From positions 21,973,644-22,037,643 of the forward strand of contig NC_092806.1 of the NCBI RefSeq assembly GCF_040954645.1: DNA of 64,000 nt. The letters run 5' to 3'. Of the stretch, positions 1-11,185 are shown piece by piece. The stretch is from Diabrotica undecimpunctata. Lineage: Eukaryota > Arthropoda > Insecta > Coleoptera > Chrysomelidae. Below the pieces are notes generated by a model, which saw nothing but the letters and a program-made list of their open reading frames with translations, searched no databases and had not been told where the DNA came from. Positions within the stretch are counted from its first letter, which is position 1; every line of letters starts with the position of its first letter. Made by a program: the position numbers and the translations under genes.

Positions 1-212
1 AAATGGAATAATTAAAATGAAATTTCTGGTAGAAATATTTTTATTTTATGATTTACGTAAATAAATAGCAATATGTGAATTGCCAACAAATCACCTTTTT
101 AAATAATAATAAAATATATAAATCTTCTTAGAAAACACAAACGTTCATATTAAGGGTTTTTAAAATTAAATAAATGAAATGTGTATAGCAAAAAAGTTTA
201 GTTGTATAACCG

Positions 213-1475
213 GCAAGTAAAAGGGCAACACGGGTTCGGCGTATTTTGCCATGTTAAATCCCATAAGAAATCGCTAAGGTCCATTCTGGTCATTTTTGAC
301 GCTTTTCGTTGTGGAGGCGCCACGGCTCGTCCGATCGTGACGTGCAAGGTATCGTCGAAAACGGGGGGGGGGGGGGAAAGAATACGTTAACATAAAAAAC
401 AAAGATGGCGGCATTGTCAAACGTGCAAGGTATTGATGGAAAGGGGAGGTGGTAACGAATATGTTTAAAACAAAAAACAAACTCAAAGACATTGCCAAAA
501 CGGCACTATATCGTATCTTCGGTGTTATTGGACCGATTGTTACGTGCAAGGCATCAAACGAAAGGGGAGGGGCAACGAATACGTAGACACAGAAAAAAAC
601 ATGGCGGCGTATTGCCAAAAGTACACTAAGCTTGTAACGTCTACAAGGTCAACGTACAACAACGTGGAAGGTATCGATGAAAAGGGGAGGTGGTAACGAA
701 TATGTTAGGACAAAAACGCAAAGACTTTGCCAAAACGGCACTATATTGTATTCCCGTTGCTATTGGTCCGATTTTGACGTATGAGACGTCAAACGAAAGA
801 GAATGGGATATGGAATATGACAACAATAAAATCAAACATGGTAACATTGCCAAAATGGCACTATATCATATCTTTGTTGTTAATGGTTGAATTACTACGT
901 ATAAAGCGGTAAATGAAAGAGGATGGGCTAATGAATATGTTATCACAAAAAAAAAACGCAAAGACATCGCCAAAACGGTATTACATCGTATCTCCTTTGT
1001 TATTGGACCGGTTTTGACGTACGAGACGTTAAATAAAAGGAAATGAGAAACCGTAACGAATTGCATACTATATTTTATCTACGACGAACAAGTAATTCAT
1101 TTTTAAAGTTGTTATTGTATTACCCGTCTCCAGTAAGAATATGTGTTGGTCATAAAAGGTTCTTATAAATCTCATCTGAGGATCATTACAAGTATCCTCC
1201 GAACGGTAACTACTATAGACAACTCACAAATATGATTATTGATATACGATATACGATATCGTTTTGTTGCATACTATATTTTATCCACAACAATTACCAT
1301 TTTACAATAATATTCAGATATAATCCAATTATGACGAGGCCTTGCACGTTACGATCGGACGAGCCGTCGCGCCTCCACAAAGAAAACCGTCAAAAATGAC
1401 CAGAATGGACCTTAGCGATTTCTTATGGGATTTAACATGGGAAAATACGCCGAACCTGTGCTGCCCTTTTACTTC
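213..1475. mobile_element. Non-autonomous TIR element with internal tandem array
   Basis: The left end (213-350) and right end (about 1340-1475) are near-perfect reverse complements over about 137 bp. Both contain AAGTAAAAGGGC near the outer edge, then the same stretch through the GGTCCATTCTGGTCATTTT and GACGAGCCGT blocks. Between them lie a 120-bp tandem array and about 280 bp of unrelated AT-rich DNA. There is no transposase reading frame, so the element would have to be mobilised in trans. Long terminal inverted repeats with tandem-repeat interiors are known from foldback-like and MULE-like non-autonomous elements, but the superfamily is not determined. I could not define a target-site duplication. 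Symmetry is directly visible; mobility is inferred. Confidence 0.8.
343..1062. repeat. Tandem array of ~120-bp units
   Basis: About six to seven diverged units begin at roughly 343, 424, 545, 665, 780, 900 and 1020, giving spacings of 121, 120, 115, 120 and 120 bp after a shortened first unit. Each carries a purine-rich AAAGGGGAGG-like block, ACGAATATGTT, ATTGCCAAAACGGCACTATA and ATTGGACCGATT-like segments. A run of 14 G residues near 363 is in the first unit. Short open frames here, on both strands, are by-products of the repeat and are not genes. Confidence 0.85.
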
Positions 1476-2377
1476 GGCAACCCTGTAATTTGTCGGACCG
1501 GTATTTACTAAAGATTGGCACTGTCATTCCTTCTGTATGAATTGTAATAGCAGGTACTTTTAGCAGATACATATTTTATGCACTAACACTGAATTTAACT
1601 GAGGTAACTATTTACTAAAAACAAAGTTAATTGAAATCTGCTTTTATTTGGGAAACGTGAAAAGGATTTACTTCTTTCTAGTTAAGGAGCGAAAGAGGGA
1701 GTTTTGACTAGCGTGCTTCTATTTGAGAAGACAAAGACAAAGAGATTTAAGGATAGTTTAGTTTGAATAGTTGAATATAAAAAAACTGACAGTCGCAGGA
1801 GATCCGAAACAGCATGAAGAAGTCATATAGTGCTGATCGTAGGTCTTTAATTTAATGTAATGTAATTACATGTAATGTACATACCAAAAAATTATCATGA
1901 TTTATATATAAATTTTGATATATCCTGTAACAGGTCCCAAAAATGAATCAATGATTAATGTTCCACCAAGTACACATTAACTAATCAAACTATTTGCGTT
2001 AACAGATCTATTGAAATATTCACCTCTGATCTAAATTTACGAAAGTGCCATATATAAACAAAAGTTTTAAATATATAATTCTTTATTTGCCAGCAACTAA
2101 GGAAAATTTTTACACATTTTAAAAAAAATGTAATTTTTGCATTGCGGTGAATTTCAAAATTAACATTTTAAATTATAATTCATGCTTATTATATACATTC
2201 ATGGACAAAAATATCGAATATTTTGGAATTTTCTAATTCTAAAGAGTTTATTTTAACAATATTTAATGAAGAATTTTATGTTTTTATACAGGGAAAATTG
2301 TGAAAAAATAAATGATTAATATTAGGTAAATAAGGTTATCTAAACTTAAATGATAAGTTTGCTTGCTTAAACAAGTC
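1476..2377. other. AT-rich spacer, nothing recognised
   Basis: About 900 bp of AT-rich DNA with no credible reading frame and no clear similarity to other parts of the window. Confidence 0.5.
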
Positions 2378-2655
2378 TAGCTCTTATTACTGCTTGCATC
2401 TTTTTCAGCATGGTTGCAAGTAAATTTTGGACATATCCTTGGGAAATTGCATTCCATCAATCCTGTGCAGCAAGCCGAAGCTACTCTATCGTATTTGGAA
2501 CGGGATTTCTTTGTCGTATGCTGCGTTTTAGGTGATTCCACATGGGCTGAACGGTGGCCAATCCAATCTTCGAATTTGGACCTCATCAAGATAATTACTC
2601 ACTATGGCAGCGGCATGTGGTCGATTATTATCGTTCTTTTAGTATTTGAATCTAC
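2378..2655 (-). pseudogene. Tc1/mariner-type transposase C-terminal relic
   Basis: Conceptual minus-strand reading gives an RPHAAAIVSNYLDE segment followed by IRRLDWPPFSP and, further on, IDGMQFPKDMSK and KRCKQ. These match in order the C-terminal third of Tc1-like transposases: the D-N-A-R-P-H block, the W-P-x-x-S-P-D-x-N-P-I-E block and the helical tail ending in R-R-C-x-A. The SPDxNPIE motif is eroded, with the catalytic Glu lost, and there are in-frame stops. Only the C-terminal part remains and no TIR was found. It encodes no functional protein. The order of motifs makes the family assignment fairly safe. Confidence 0.65.
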
Positions 2656-4504
2656 TAATTCTCTTTAAATTATCACTAATAAATCACTAAAATTATCACT
2701 ATTAATAATTAAAAACAGTCCAAAACAAAATAAAAAAAACGATATAATAAGGGTATATAAAGTAACCATCCTATGCGGAAATTCCAAGTTAGCGAATTTT
2801 AAAAGTGTACTTCGGTTGGACCCTGTCGGTTCAGTTGGAGGCTCCACGATCATTAAATTACGTCATCGAGCTACTTGACAAATAACATTAGTGTCAAACT
2901 GTCTGTTCAGTCATTAATTAACCAAAAATTCGTTTTTAGCTATAATTTTCACCCGTATAACAAGCCTGATGATTTTTCATGTAGGCAGGTTGGTTTGATT
3001 TACGTGATATTGATAGACAGTTTTATTTTTATAATACGTATTTTTCACAGGAGCAGATTGAATTAAATGTTGAAATGATAGTAGAACTTTTTATTTTATA
3101 TTTTATTAAATTTATTAAATTAATGAATCCACAGGCAAAAAAATGAAAATATTATATATTTGTGGGTGTTATTTTTTTGTAATCGGTAGTTTTTTGATCT
3201 TTGTCATAGTTAGCTACTATAATCTATAATAATTATAATTATAATTATAATAATATGTTAATGTTAATTCATTATTACAAGCAGTTTTATATAACTCCAA
3301 ATTTTACTCCATTTGTGTCCAAATTAAATGTGTTCTAAAAAACCGATGAACAGAAACTAAATGTTAAATAATGATTAAATAATTATTAAATAATGGTAAA
3401 CAAATAATTAAATTAAAATAAATTAAATTAAAATACATTAAATTTTCCTAAAAATTTTATTAAAATTAAAGAAATACTCCAACTTTAATCATCCTTGATC
3501 CCTAGCATACTCAGTCAAAGAGTGCTTAAATCAGATTTTGTATCAACAAGATCATAAGATTGATTAAAGTCATTTCCCAGTGTCAGAGTTTTGTTAATAG
3601 GAGAAAAGTTGTCATAGTTTTTGTGATAGTGTTTTATAGAAAACAAAGGCATGTCTCTAAGACTTCCAGTACTACATCTAGAGTTGATAATGCTTAGTAA
3701 ATCAGAACATTCAGTGGTATGGTGAAGGTGTTTTGACTAGATCACATTTAATTCTGTAGTAATTTAGAGAACTAATATTTAGCCTTGACATCAGTTCTAA
3801 CAAAGACATGTTCTGTAAGTTTAATCTGTAAGCATAAACCCAGAGAAACTTATTTTGAATTATTTCAACGGTAAATATGGTTAAAGTCGTACGGTGAGCA
3901 TACTCAAGCATAAGAGAGGATACTATGGTCGGAAGTAAGAAATCAAATTCTATATGTCCATGTGTGAGTACCAAAATAACTCGAGAGTTTCTTGTGATAA
4001 AACCGAGATTGTTGCTTTATTTGACAAATTGTTGATGTAGATGAGGGATAAATGACAAGGAACTGTCAAATAACACCCCCAAATCTCTTATTTCATTCAC
4101 TCTTCAGAAAAGGCTTGTATTAATGCAATAGTCACATGCAGTATTATTTTTCAATTTGCTAGAAGATATAACAAAACACTTATCTTTATTCAACTGGAGA
4201 CCATTGGAAAGAGACCAATTATATAGGAAAGTCAGGTTTTCTTGGATCCTTAGACAGTAAGACTAGGATCCTTAGACTAGATAGGTTTGAAACAAACAGC
4301 AAAAGTTGAGAATAAACAAGTTAAACAGAAGAAGGCTCACATATGAACTTTGTGGGAGCCCTGAAATGGCCAAAATAGGAATCAATAGTGAACCCTTTAT
4401 AAAAACAAACTGATCTCTTTTAATAAGATAACCACTTAACCGTAAAAGAAACCACCCCGGAAAGCCAATACATCTTAATTTAAAGATGAGCAATAAAATG
4501 GATT
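2656..4504. other. AT-rich spacer with short AAT repeats
   Basis: No gene recognised. There is an ATAATTATAATT simple repeat near 3225-3256. The short minus-strand frame at 3711-3974 matches nothing I know. Confidence 0.45.
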
Positions 4505-4516
4505 ACTGTATCTTCG

Positions 4517-4831
4517 GGATATAAGGTTAGAACTACGCCTGAGAATGCTTCGATGTTACGTGTTCTCTACTCTTCTTTATGGCTTGAAAGCATGGACACT
4601 AAAACAAGTCCATCTGAATAAGTTGGCCGCCTTTGAATTTTGGTGTTACAGAAGAATCCTACGAATATCATGGATTCAAAGAATGTCAAACGTGGAAGTA
4701 ACTAGAAGGATAGGAAATGAGGCGGAAACAATATTAACTTAACTTAACGATACTTAACAATACAACAACAACTTAACAATATTAACTTAACTTAACTTAA
4801 CGATAGAAGATGGAACTTAAAGAAGAAGAAG
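4517..4831 (+). mobile_element. 5'-truncated RTE-like LINE 3' end with 12-bp TSD
   Basis: The segment is bounded by a perfect 12-bp direct repeat, ACTGTATCTTCG, at 4505-4516 and 4832-4843. It encodes the post-RT tail typical of RTE/BovB-type LINEs: RMLRCYVFSTLLYG, then AWTLK, FEFWCYRRILRISW and RMSNVEV, open to about 4742. A TTAAC-rich low-complexity stretch (4733-4803) follows, then a GATAGAAGATGGAAC...AAGAAGAAGAAGA tail shared with other copies here. Extreme 5' truncation, a GAA-type tail and flanking duplication together indicate target-primed insertion. It is non-functional. Confidence 0.85.
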
Positions 4832-4843
4832 ACTGTATCTTCG

Positions 4844-5199
4844 AAAGTCCTGACAATAACATTTGGCATTCCGTGACTTTTATTCAATGAGTTTACTTGA
4901 TTCCAAAATTGTCTTGAATGTATGTGAATAGATTTTTTAACGTTAGAAATATATCTGTAGCATTGATCTGTGAATGCTTTACGTTGTGTTCTCAGATAGG
5001 AAAATAAGTTATCAGCTGTTGACTAGTATGTTTGAATCTGAGTAGAGCATGAGTAGATTTTTTAAAAATAACAAACTTTATTATTTCTGGAGAAAACTAA
5101 CGATGAAATTTTGAAGATTTATGTGTTTTTTCGGAACATAAAGTGAGTCATCAAAATAGTATGTCAGTCATCTGGCGAAAAATAGTTTTTAACAAACAT
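4844..5199. other. AT-rich spacer
   Basis: Flanking DNA between a short RTE insertion and a Jockey-type LINE. Nothing recognised. Confidence 0.4.
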
Positions 5200-7408
5200 A
5201 ATAAACGCGATGCTAAGATTCAAGAAATTCTCAAACCGATGAAAAGAGGCCCATGTCATTATAATACCAAAGCCAGGAAAAGATAGCACATTCCCACAAA
5301 ATTACAGGCCGATTCAAAAAACAGCTTTGTAGAAAGAGTCATACTCAGCAGACTCCAAGCCGAAACAGACAGACTAGACATAATACCAGAAGCACAATTC
5401 GGCTTCAGATCAGAGCATTCCAGCGAGCTACAAGTAGTCAGATTAAGAGAGTTAAGCAGCTGGATTTAACGATAAACAATACACAGGAGCTACCTTCCTA
5501 GACGTAAGCAAAGCTTTCGACCGAGTTTGACATAAAGGACTAATTTATAAAATGAGAAGATACGGTTACAGCGGGGCAATGACGAGACTAATCTCTTCGT
5601 ATTTGAGCAACCGTAGTTTCAGAGTTCATATAGGACAAGTCCTGTCCGAACTCGGAAATCCTGAGGCTGGACTACCACAGGGAGCGGTCCTGTCACCTCT
5701 GTTGTACACAATATACACAGCCGACGTACCTAGAGCACCAGGAACTTTATTAAGTATATATTTCGATGACACAGCGATGGCGACCAGACACAAAAACATA
5801 AACAGTGCGGTAAACAACCTGCAAACAGCTAGACGATATCAAACAGTGGGTTTAAAATGGAAAATCACATTAAACTCCGAAAAAACGCAGACATTAAAGA
5901 CTCTTCAAAAAGAGGCACGAACAACCAGAAGAACAAGTGACAGTACAAAACAACCCCATCGAGTGGAAAATCGAAGCAAAATATCTAGGAGTAGTCATGG
6001 ATAAACGCTTAACATTCAAAGAACATGTAGATACCACAATGCAAAAAGCTAACATAGCAAACGCATCAATAAGAGGATTAGCGGGAAGAAAAAGCAAACT
6101 GCGAATGAAAACAAAAATAAGATTAATAAATAGTATAATTGGGACACATATGAAATGCAACAAAAAAGAAAATACAAGCGGCACACAACAGCCTAAGAGA
6201 AGCAGACTGAAATTATGAAAGATAAAGCAAGGACAAAGTTCGAGGAATTAGAGAACCATCCAAGTCACATAATGCGAGAGACCATGAGGTACCACACTTC
6301 CCACCGATGGAAGGACAAAAGACCTAAGCAACAAATAGTGGATTAAAATTAAATAAAATCAGAGAGAAAACAATTAAAATACCAGAGAGAAAACAAAAAT
6401 CACCGCAGAGAAAATAAAACAAAAAACAACAACAGCACACAAAAGCGTTCGTAGCTCTATAAAATAGTGGACAAGCGCAAGTTCGGTGTAGGCCCAGGTT
6501 ATTTGATTATTTTTATATTTGTGTATACACTAATTATGATTTTATGCGACTTCGGCCACCAAAAAAATTTTAAAAACTACTAACAAAAACCGGAGAAATC
6601 CCCAAAAAAATTAACAAAAAACTTAAAAAAATCTGACAAGTAGGACCCAACCCCTTGAGCACCAAGAACTGGGCCTAGCCCAGAGCGGACTCTTGCGGCT
6701 CAAGTAAGCAATTTTAGATTCGAGAATAAGTCACATGAAGATAACAGGAATAAAGCGACTAAGGCTAGCCTGAATTTTAATCGGATAGGGTACCATGTTG
6801 GAGTTCTATTACCCAGGACTCCCACATGAAGAGCATTTGTTTGAACCTGTTTTTAACTCGAGTTAATACACCTCTGTCCAATGAATTGTTACACCCGAAC
6901 GTAATTTTTAGGGGTAAACATGTCTCACAAGACAAGCATTTATAAAAATGAAACCAATGTTTGTCAATCGAGACCTTCCTCTGGATCTGAGGATAAGAGC
7001 CTTAAGATGCTACGTGTTCTCGACTTTGTTGTATGGAATGGAAAGCTGGACACTAAAAGTAGATAATATAAAGAAGTTGGAATCATTTGAGATATGGTGT
7101 TATAGAAGGATTTTGAAAATACCATGGACCCAACGAGTTACAAATGCAGAAGTGCTAAGAAGGCCACAAAAGGCTCATAATGGAAGGTAAAATCAAGGGT
7201 AAAAGATCCATAGGAAGACGAAGAATTTTCTGGCTGAGAAACCTAAGAGAGTGGTATAGTTGCAGCTCAGTAGATCTTTTTAGAGCAGCCGGCAATAAGG
7301 TACGGATAGCTGTGATGATAGCCAACCTCCGATAGGAGAAGGAACTACAAGAAGAAGAATGTCTTACAGGCTGGGTTTAATTAAATTGCTTGCTTGCTTG
7401 CTAATAAA
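5200..7408 (+). mobile_element. Jockey-type LINE, copy 1, broken and interrupted
   Basis: The reverse transcriptase begins near 5220 with HVIIIPKPGKDS and continues as ILSRLQAETDRLDIIPEAQF, with stops and frameshifts. The best open part is 5552-6004, containing YLSNRSFRV, AGLPQGAVLSPLLYTIYTAD and a catalytic motif reading YFDD where YADD/FADD is usual. After a frameshift, 5937-6218 gives EAKYLGVVMDKRLTFK and KLRMKTKIRLINS. A C-terminal segment with KFEELENHPSHIMRE follows near 6230, then a 3'UTR ending in a (TTGC)n tail near 7405. An RTE fragment sits inside the 3'UTR. ORF1 and endonuclease are absent, so it is 5' truncated. A sister copy lies at 50.5-52.2 kb. Confidence 0.85.
6932..7358 (+). 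mobile_element. RTE-like LINE fragment nested in Jockey 3'UTR
   Basis: The open part (6948-7190) reads MKPMFVNRDLPLDLRIRALR, CYVFSTLLYGMESWTLK and FEIWCYRRILKIPWTQRVTN. After a frameshift it continues with GKRSIGRRRISWLRNLREW and ends in IAVMIANLR, stop, then GAAGGAACTACAAGAAGAAGA. The intact site in the sister Jockey copy (near 52110-52130) places the insertion in ATGTCTTACAGG. Here that 12-mer flanks the insert as ATGTCTCACAAG (6920-6931) and ATGTCTTACAGG (7359-7370), an imperfect duplication. Same family as the insertions at 4.5, 27.8 and 56.3 kb. Confidence 0.85.
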
Positions 7409-8102
7409 AATAATATCCAAGTTGCTATTCGAGCATGATGTAGCATTCACACTCAATATTAGTATTGTTAGTTTCTGTTTTTAATATCATTTTAGGTCTT
7501 TTTTTTTAATATTTTTCCTTCTGAATATTAAGCCAATGTGTTGGATTTATTTTAAGATAATTGGTCAACGTTGAACGAATTTTAATAAATATATTTATAG
7601 TTGTCTATAGTCCTTTTCAATCATATTGATAGCACATTATGTATGCAAATCCTCAACAGGTCAAAAAACCATAGGCGTCACCCTATACTTGTTTTGAAAT
7701 AAATAAAAAAAATTAATATTTTAAGATGCCGTCAACAATTAATTATCTTTTAAAAAATCTTCTGTAAAATAAGTGTCCACTAATCTCACTTTACCTTTTT
7801 TGTGCGTAAAAAACGTCGGTATATATGCCACACGATTATTGTTAATTATACACGGGTGATTAACAAGAGAATTCAATGTTTCACGAAATAAATTAATGTA
7901 AACAGTAATTTAAAGGTGATTATTGTTTTCTACACAAGTTATCGCCTGACACAAAAAGAACACCTTCTTTGAACGATTACCTGGAATTACTGATAAGGCT
8001 TCACTAATGATAGTTTAAGTAGTTTTTATGCCACATTACAGCTTATGCCAATAATATAAATTAGAAATTGTTTGCATCTTCCATTTAGTTTGTAGATATA
8101 CA
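7409..8102. other. AT-rich spacer upstream of transposase
   Basis: No gene. Might include the 5' end of the following DNA transposon: TTATGTATGCAAATCC near 7637 also occurs just inside the 5' end of the related element at 31.5-33.8 kb (reverse strand near 33720), but no convincing TIR was found. Confidence 0.4.
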
Positions 8103-9527
8103 TTGTTCATGTCTTACCTACCTACGTTTTGGGTGTCGATATTTTGTTATTTGCATTTAAAAATGACGTCGACAACAGGTTTTATCCCGGTTAAGTGTAG
8201 TTTTAAAGGTGCCTTCAGTCTAAGAGAGAAAAATATAATATTAAATGTACACGATGCACTTGTACATCAACGCCCTTTAAGTAATGTTCGTGAAATCGTT
8301 AACATATGTTCAAATATGACAGGGGTTGAAGAAGCAACAATTTATAGATTCCTAAAAGAAAGAAAAGGAGGAACTGTTTCATCTCCCAAGAAGAGTGGAG
8401 GGAGTAAACCCTTGGAAATTGAAGAAATACATAAAAACATGATAAGACGCAGCGTCCATTCATTTTTTTTTTAACAAAGAATTTCCAACATTGGACAAAA
8501 TCCAAACATTAATTATTGAAAACGAAGAGTTATCAATTATAAGCAACAAGAAATTATGGGGACTATTGAGAGAGATGGGATTTCGTTGGCCAAAGAATAG
8601 AAGAAAATCCGTTTTAATTGAAAAATATTACATTGTATGTTGGAGACGAGATTATCTAAGAACTATTAAAAAGTACCGAGAAGAAGGGAAAACAATTTTT
8701 TATTTAGATGAGACTTGGCTAAATGAAGGTCATACTGTACCATATCTATGGGTTGATACAAATGTGAAAAGTTCCCGTCAGGCATTCATTGAAGGTGTAT
8801 CTACTGGAATAAACAATATTCCCGTTGGAAAAGAACGCAGACTCATAATAACCCATATTGGAAACGAATACGGTTTTGTCAATGGTAGATTATTAAGTTT
8901 TGCCTCAAAATCAACCAAAGATTACCACGAAGAAATGCTGACGTTTTTGAAGAATATTTTGAGCAAATGTTGGATTTAATTCCAAAAAATTCTGTCATAG
9001 TCATGGATAATGCTAGTTACCATTCAAGACTAGCAGAAAAATTGCCAACAACGGCATGGAAAAAAGGAGAGATAATCGAATAGTTGGATAAACACGCAAT
9101 TGAATACAAGGAGAATTCGACAAAAAAGGAATTATTACCTATTGTAAGGCAACATAAAGCAGCTTATAAAAAATATATAATTGATGAAATGGCATTAAAC
9201 CGTGATGTAATTATTTTACGTTTACCCCCATACCACTGTGATCTAAATCCGATAGAAAATATATGGTCTCAAGTAAAGGGTGAAGTCGGACGCAACAACA
9301 AAACTTTTAAATTAGAAGACTTACAACAATTATTAGAACATTCCTTATCAAAAGTAACTCCAGAAAATTGGAAAAATGCTGTTAGTCATGCTCACAAGGA
9401 AGAAAATAAAATGTGGAATGTGGATAATATGACTGATGCAATGCTGGAACCGGTAAGAATTAACATTGGAGTTGAAGATTCCTTAGATTCTGAAGAAAGC
9501 AGTGAATCTGAAATGGAATTTGATTAA
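8103..9527 (+). pseudogene. IS630/Tc1/mariner DD82E-type transposase, broken
   Basis: Three open blocks make up one transposase. 8103-8474 holds an N-terminal helix-turn-helix-like region ending in a poly-T frameshift. 8491-8979 includes KLWGLLREMGFRWPK and the first catalytic block FYLDETWLNEGH. After another frameshift near 8950, the second block SVIVMDNASYHSR appears near 9000. An in-frame stop at about 9081 precedes 9084-9527 with LPPYHCDLNPIENIWSQVK. The spacing from the Asp of MDNASYH to the Glu of NPIEN is long, about 80 residues, as in the intact copy at 31.8-33.2 kb. Protein identity to that copy is only roughly half by eye, so the two are separate lineages. Catalytic residues survive but the frame does not. 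Confidence 0.9.
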
Positions 9528-9578
9528 AATAATATTCATTTTTTTACAAATCGGCCCCTGTTACGGCCACAAATTATT

Positions 9579-9709
9579 TTATATATAACCAATAAAATAA
9601 ACATCTTACATATCTTGCAAATTCATTAGTACCTGTTAATCTCCATCACTCCGACACTGGCAACTTTATTTAGGGATTAGTAACCCTCAAAACTATTGTA
9701 TTTTATTCT
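9579..9709 (+). repeat. 131-bp dispersed repeat, copy 1
   Basis: Begins TTATATATAACCAATAAAAT and runs through CTCCATCACTCCGACACTGG to GTATTTTATTCT. It is about 93-95% identical, same strand, to 33462-33592. It lies 50 bp past the stop of the transposase relic, whereas the second copy lies upstream of an oppositely oriented relative. Type unknown. Confidence 0.8.
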
Positions 9710-10803
9710 ATGTTGACTGTCTTTTGTGCACGTAAGTGAACATGGTATACACCTCCAATTAGCTAAATAATGTTGTTCTGTAAAATTAAACGTAAATATA
9801 TAAATAATTTTGATAAATAACCAAAGCATTTTGACATTTTAAATCAAAATGGAATGTGTTTACCAACAATTATGCTTTTATCACTAATTATAAACATTCT
9901 CAATATGCTCATACTACAATTTATGCTATTTTCTACCCAATTTGACACAATTAAAGTAATTTTATATTCGTTGATTAATAAAACAATTAAAATGTTTTTG
10001 CAACGAGTCTTTTTTTTCTCAACGAAGACAAACACCTTGATTTATGAGAAACGTCAACTTGTAATGAGCTGTATAAATAAATTTATAATCTTCTCACGCT
10101 CATTTAGTTTTGGCAATAGTTTTAAATTCAAATTAATTTATTACCCGTGTTGTATGCAAAATACTAATTAGGTATTTATCATTGACGTAAATAAATAAGT
10201 AGAGTATGTCTTGAATAATGAATAACATCGTGACCGTCGCTACTGCGGTTTCTCTTGAATTTTAACAAAAAAACCCAAAACACATGAAGAGAATACTGCT
10301 GCTGAATACATTATTAATAATACCATATTGAATATCTTAATAATACTTAAAGTATATGATATGGCAGGATCTAAACAATAATGAGTACAGTATTCTTGTC
10401 ACATTATGTATTATTAAAAAACCTTTATTTTCATTAGTGGTGGATCAGATAATAAGGAAGTTCCAAGAAGACATTCTTTGATTTTTAATTAATACTAATG
10501 ATGTGATTTAGGTGGCTAAATTCTAAAGGGGAGGCTTCAATGCTAGAGCATTGAAGCCAGGTTTCTGAAGAGAAGAATTTGAAATTAAAATACTGCTGAC
10601 CACAGTAACTGGAAGTTGAGGTGATCATAAAATGTTGGTGAGAATAAAAATTAAATTTACTTGTAAAGATACTTCTTAAGGGACGATCTCATAGAACGTG
10701 GAGTGGCGTTCTTCATCGGCGAAGAGAAATCGAAAATACGTAAAAGAAAAAGACAATATATAAAGACGGGAACAAACACAATATTCAGATGAAAATGGCT
10801 CAT
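9710..10803. other. AT-rich spacer
   Basis: No gene recognised. Short frames around 9844-10171 overlap on both strands and match nothing. Confidence 0.4.
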
Positions 10804-10929
10804 CAGACTGCTATGTCTGTTGCACCGCTGGCTGCTGTGGCGTTACAAACTGCTGTTTCTGTTGCACCAGTAACTGCTAATGAATTAAAAACTGCTGTTT
10901 TTGTCGCTTGAGCTGCTGCTTTTGATTCA
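10804..10929 (+). repeat. Three 42-bp tandem units
   Basis: Units begin at 10804, 10846 and 10888, each starting CARACTGCTRTKTCTGTTGC-like. The period is 42 bp, a multiple of three. From ATG at 10795 it encodes a 38-residue alanine/valine-rich peptide with QTAVSVAP-like repeats before a stop. No support for it being a real gene. Confidence 0.6.
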
Positions 10930-11029
10930 TGGTTTCTTTAAATTTGTCAACTACTAACTGCTGTATTTTACTTCTTAGTTCTAATTTATTAAAAAGGGAC
11001 AGACTTTCTATCATCTTCTAACTCTGCCT

Positions 11030-11185
11030 ATTTTCTAGAGATGTTGACCCATCTTATTCTATTCACAGCAGCTCGAAATAAATCAGTTGACGTTAGACCA
11101 GTGCACTTCCTAAGATTGGCCAGCCAGGATATAAGTCTACGTCCAGGACCTCTCTTACCCTCAATCTTGCCTTGTAGAATCAACT
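11030..11185 (-). pseudogene. RTE-like LINE C-terminal tail relic
   Basis: Minus-strand reading gives LILQGKIEGKRGPGRRLISW, LANLRKCTGLTSTDLFRAAV and NRIRWVNISRK, stop. This is the same GK-x-x-GKR-x-x-GRR-x-x-SWL-x-NLR ... DLFRAA tail seen in the RTE copies at 6.9, 27.9 and 56.3 kb, more diverged. Only the extreme C-terminus remains. Confidence 0.7.

Noticed and set aside
363..376. 14-G run
   Set aside because: Considered as a regulatory or quadruplex site; most likely simple slippage within a tandem unit, and homopolymer length may be a sequencing artefact.
343..1062. Tandem units considered as a CRISPR-like array
   Set aside because: Units are contiguous 120-bp diverged repeats with no short repeat/unique spacer alternation.
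2414..2668. Plus-strand frame with WPIQSSNLDL resembling a Tc1 motif
   Set aside because: The minus strand gives a much longer and correctly ordered Tc1 C-terminal match; the plus-strand resemblance is coincidental.
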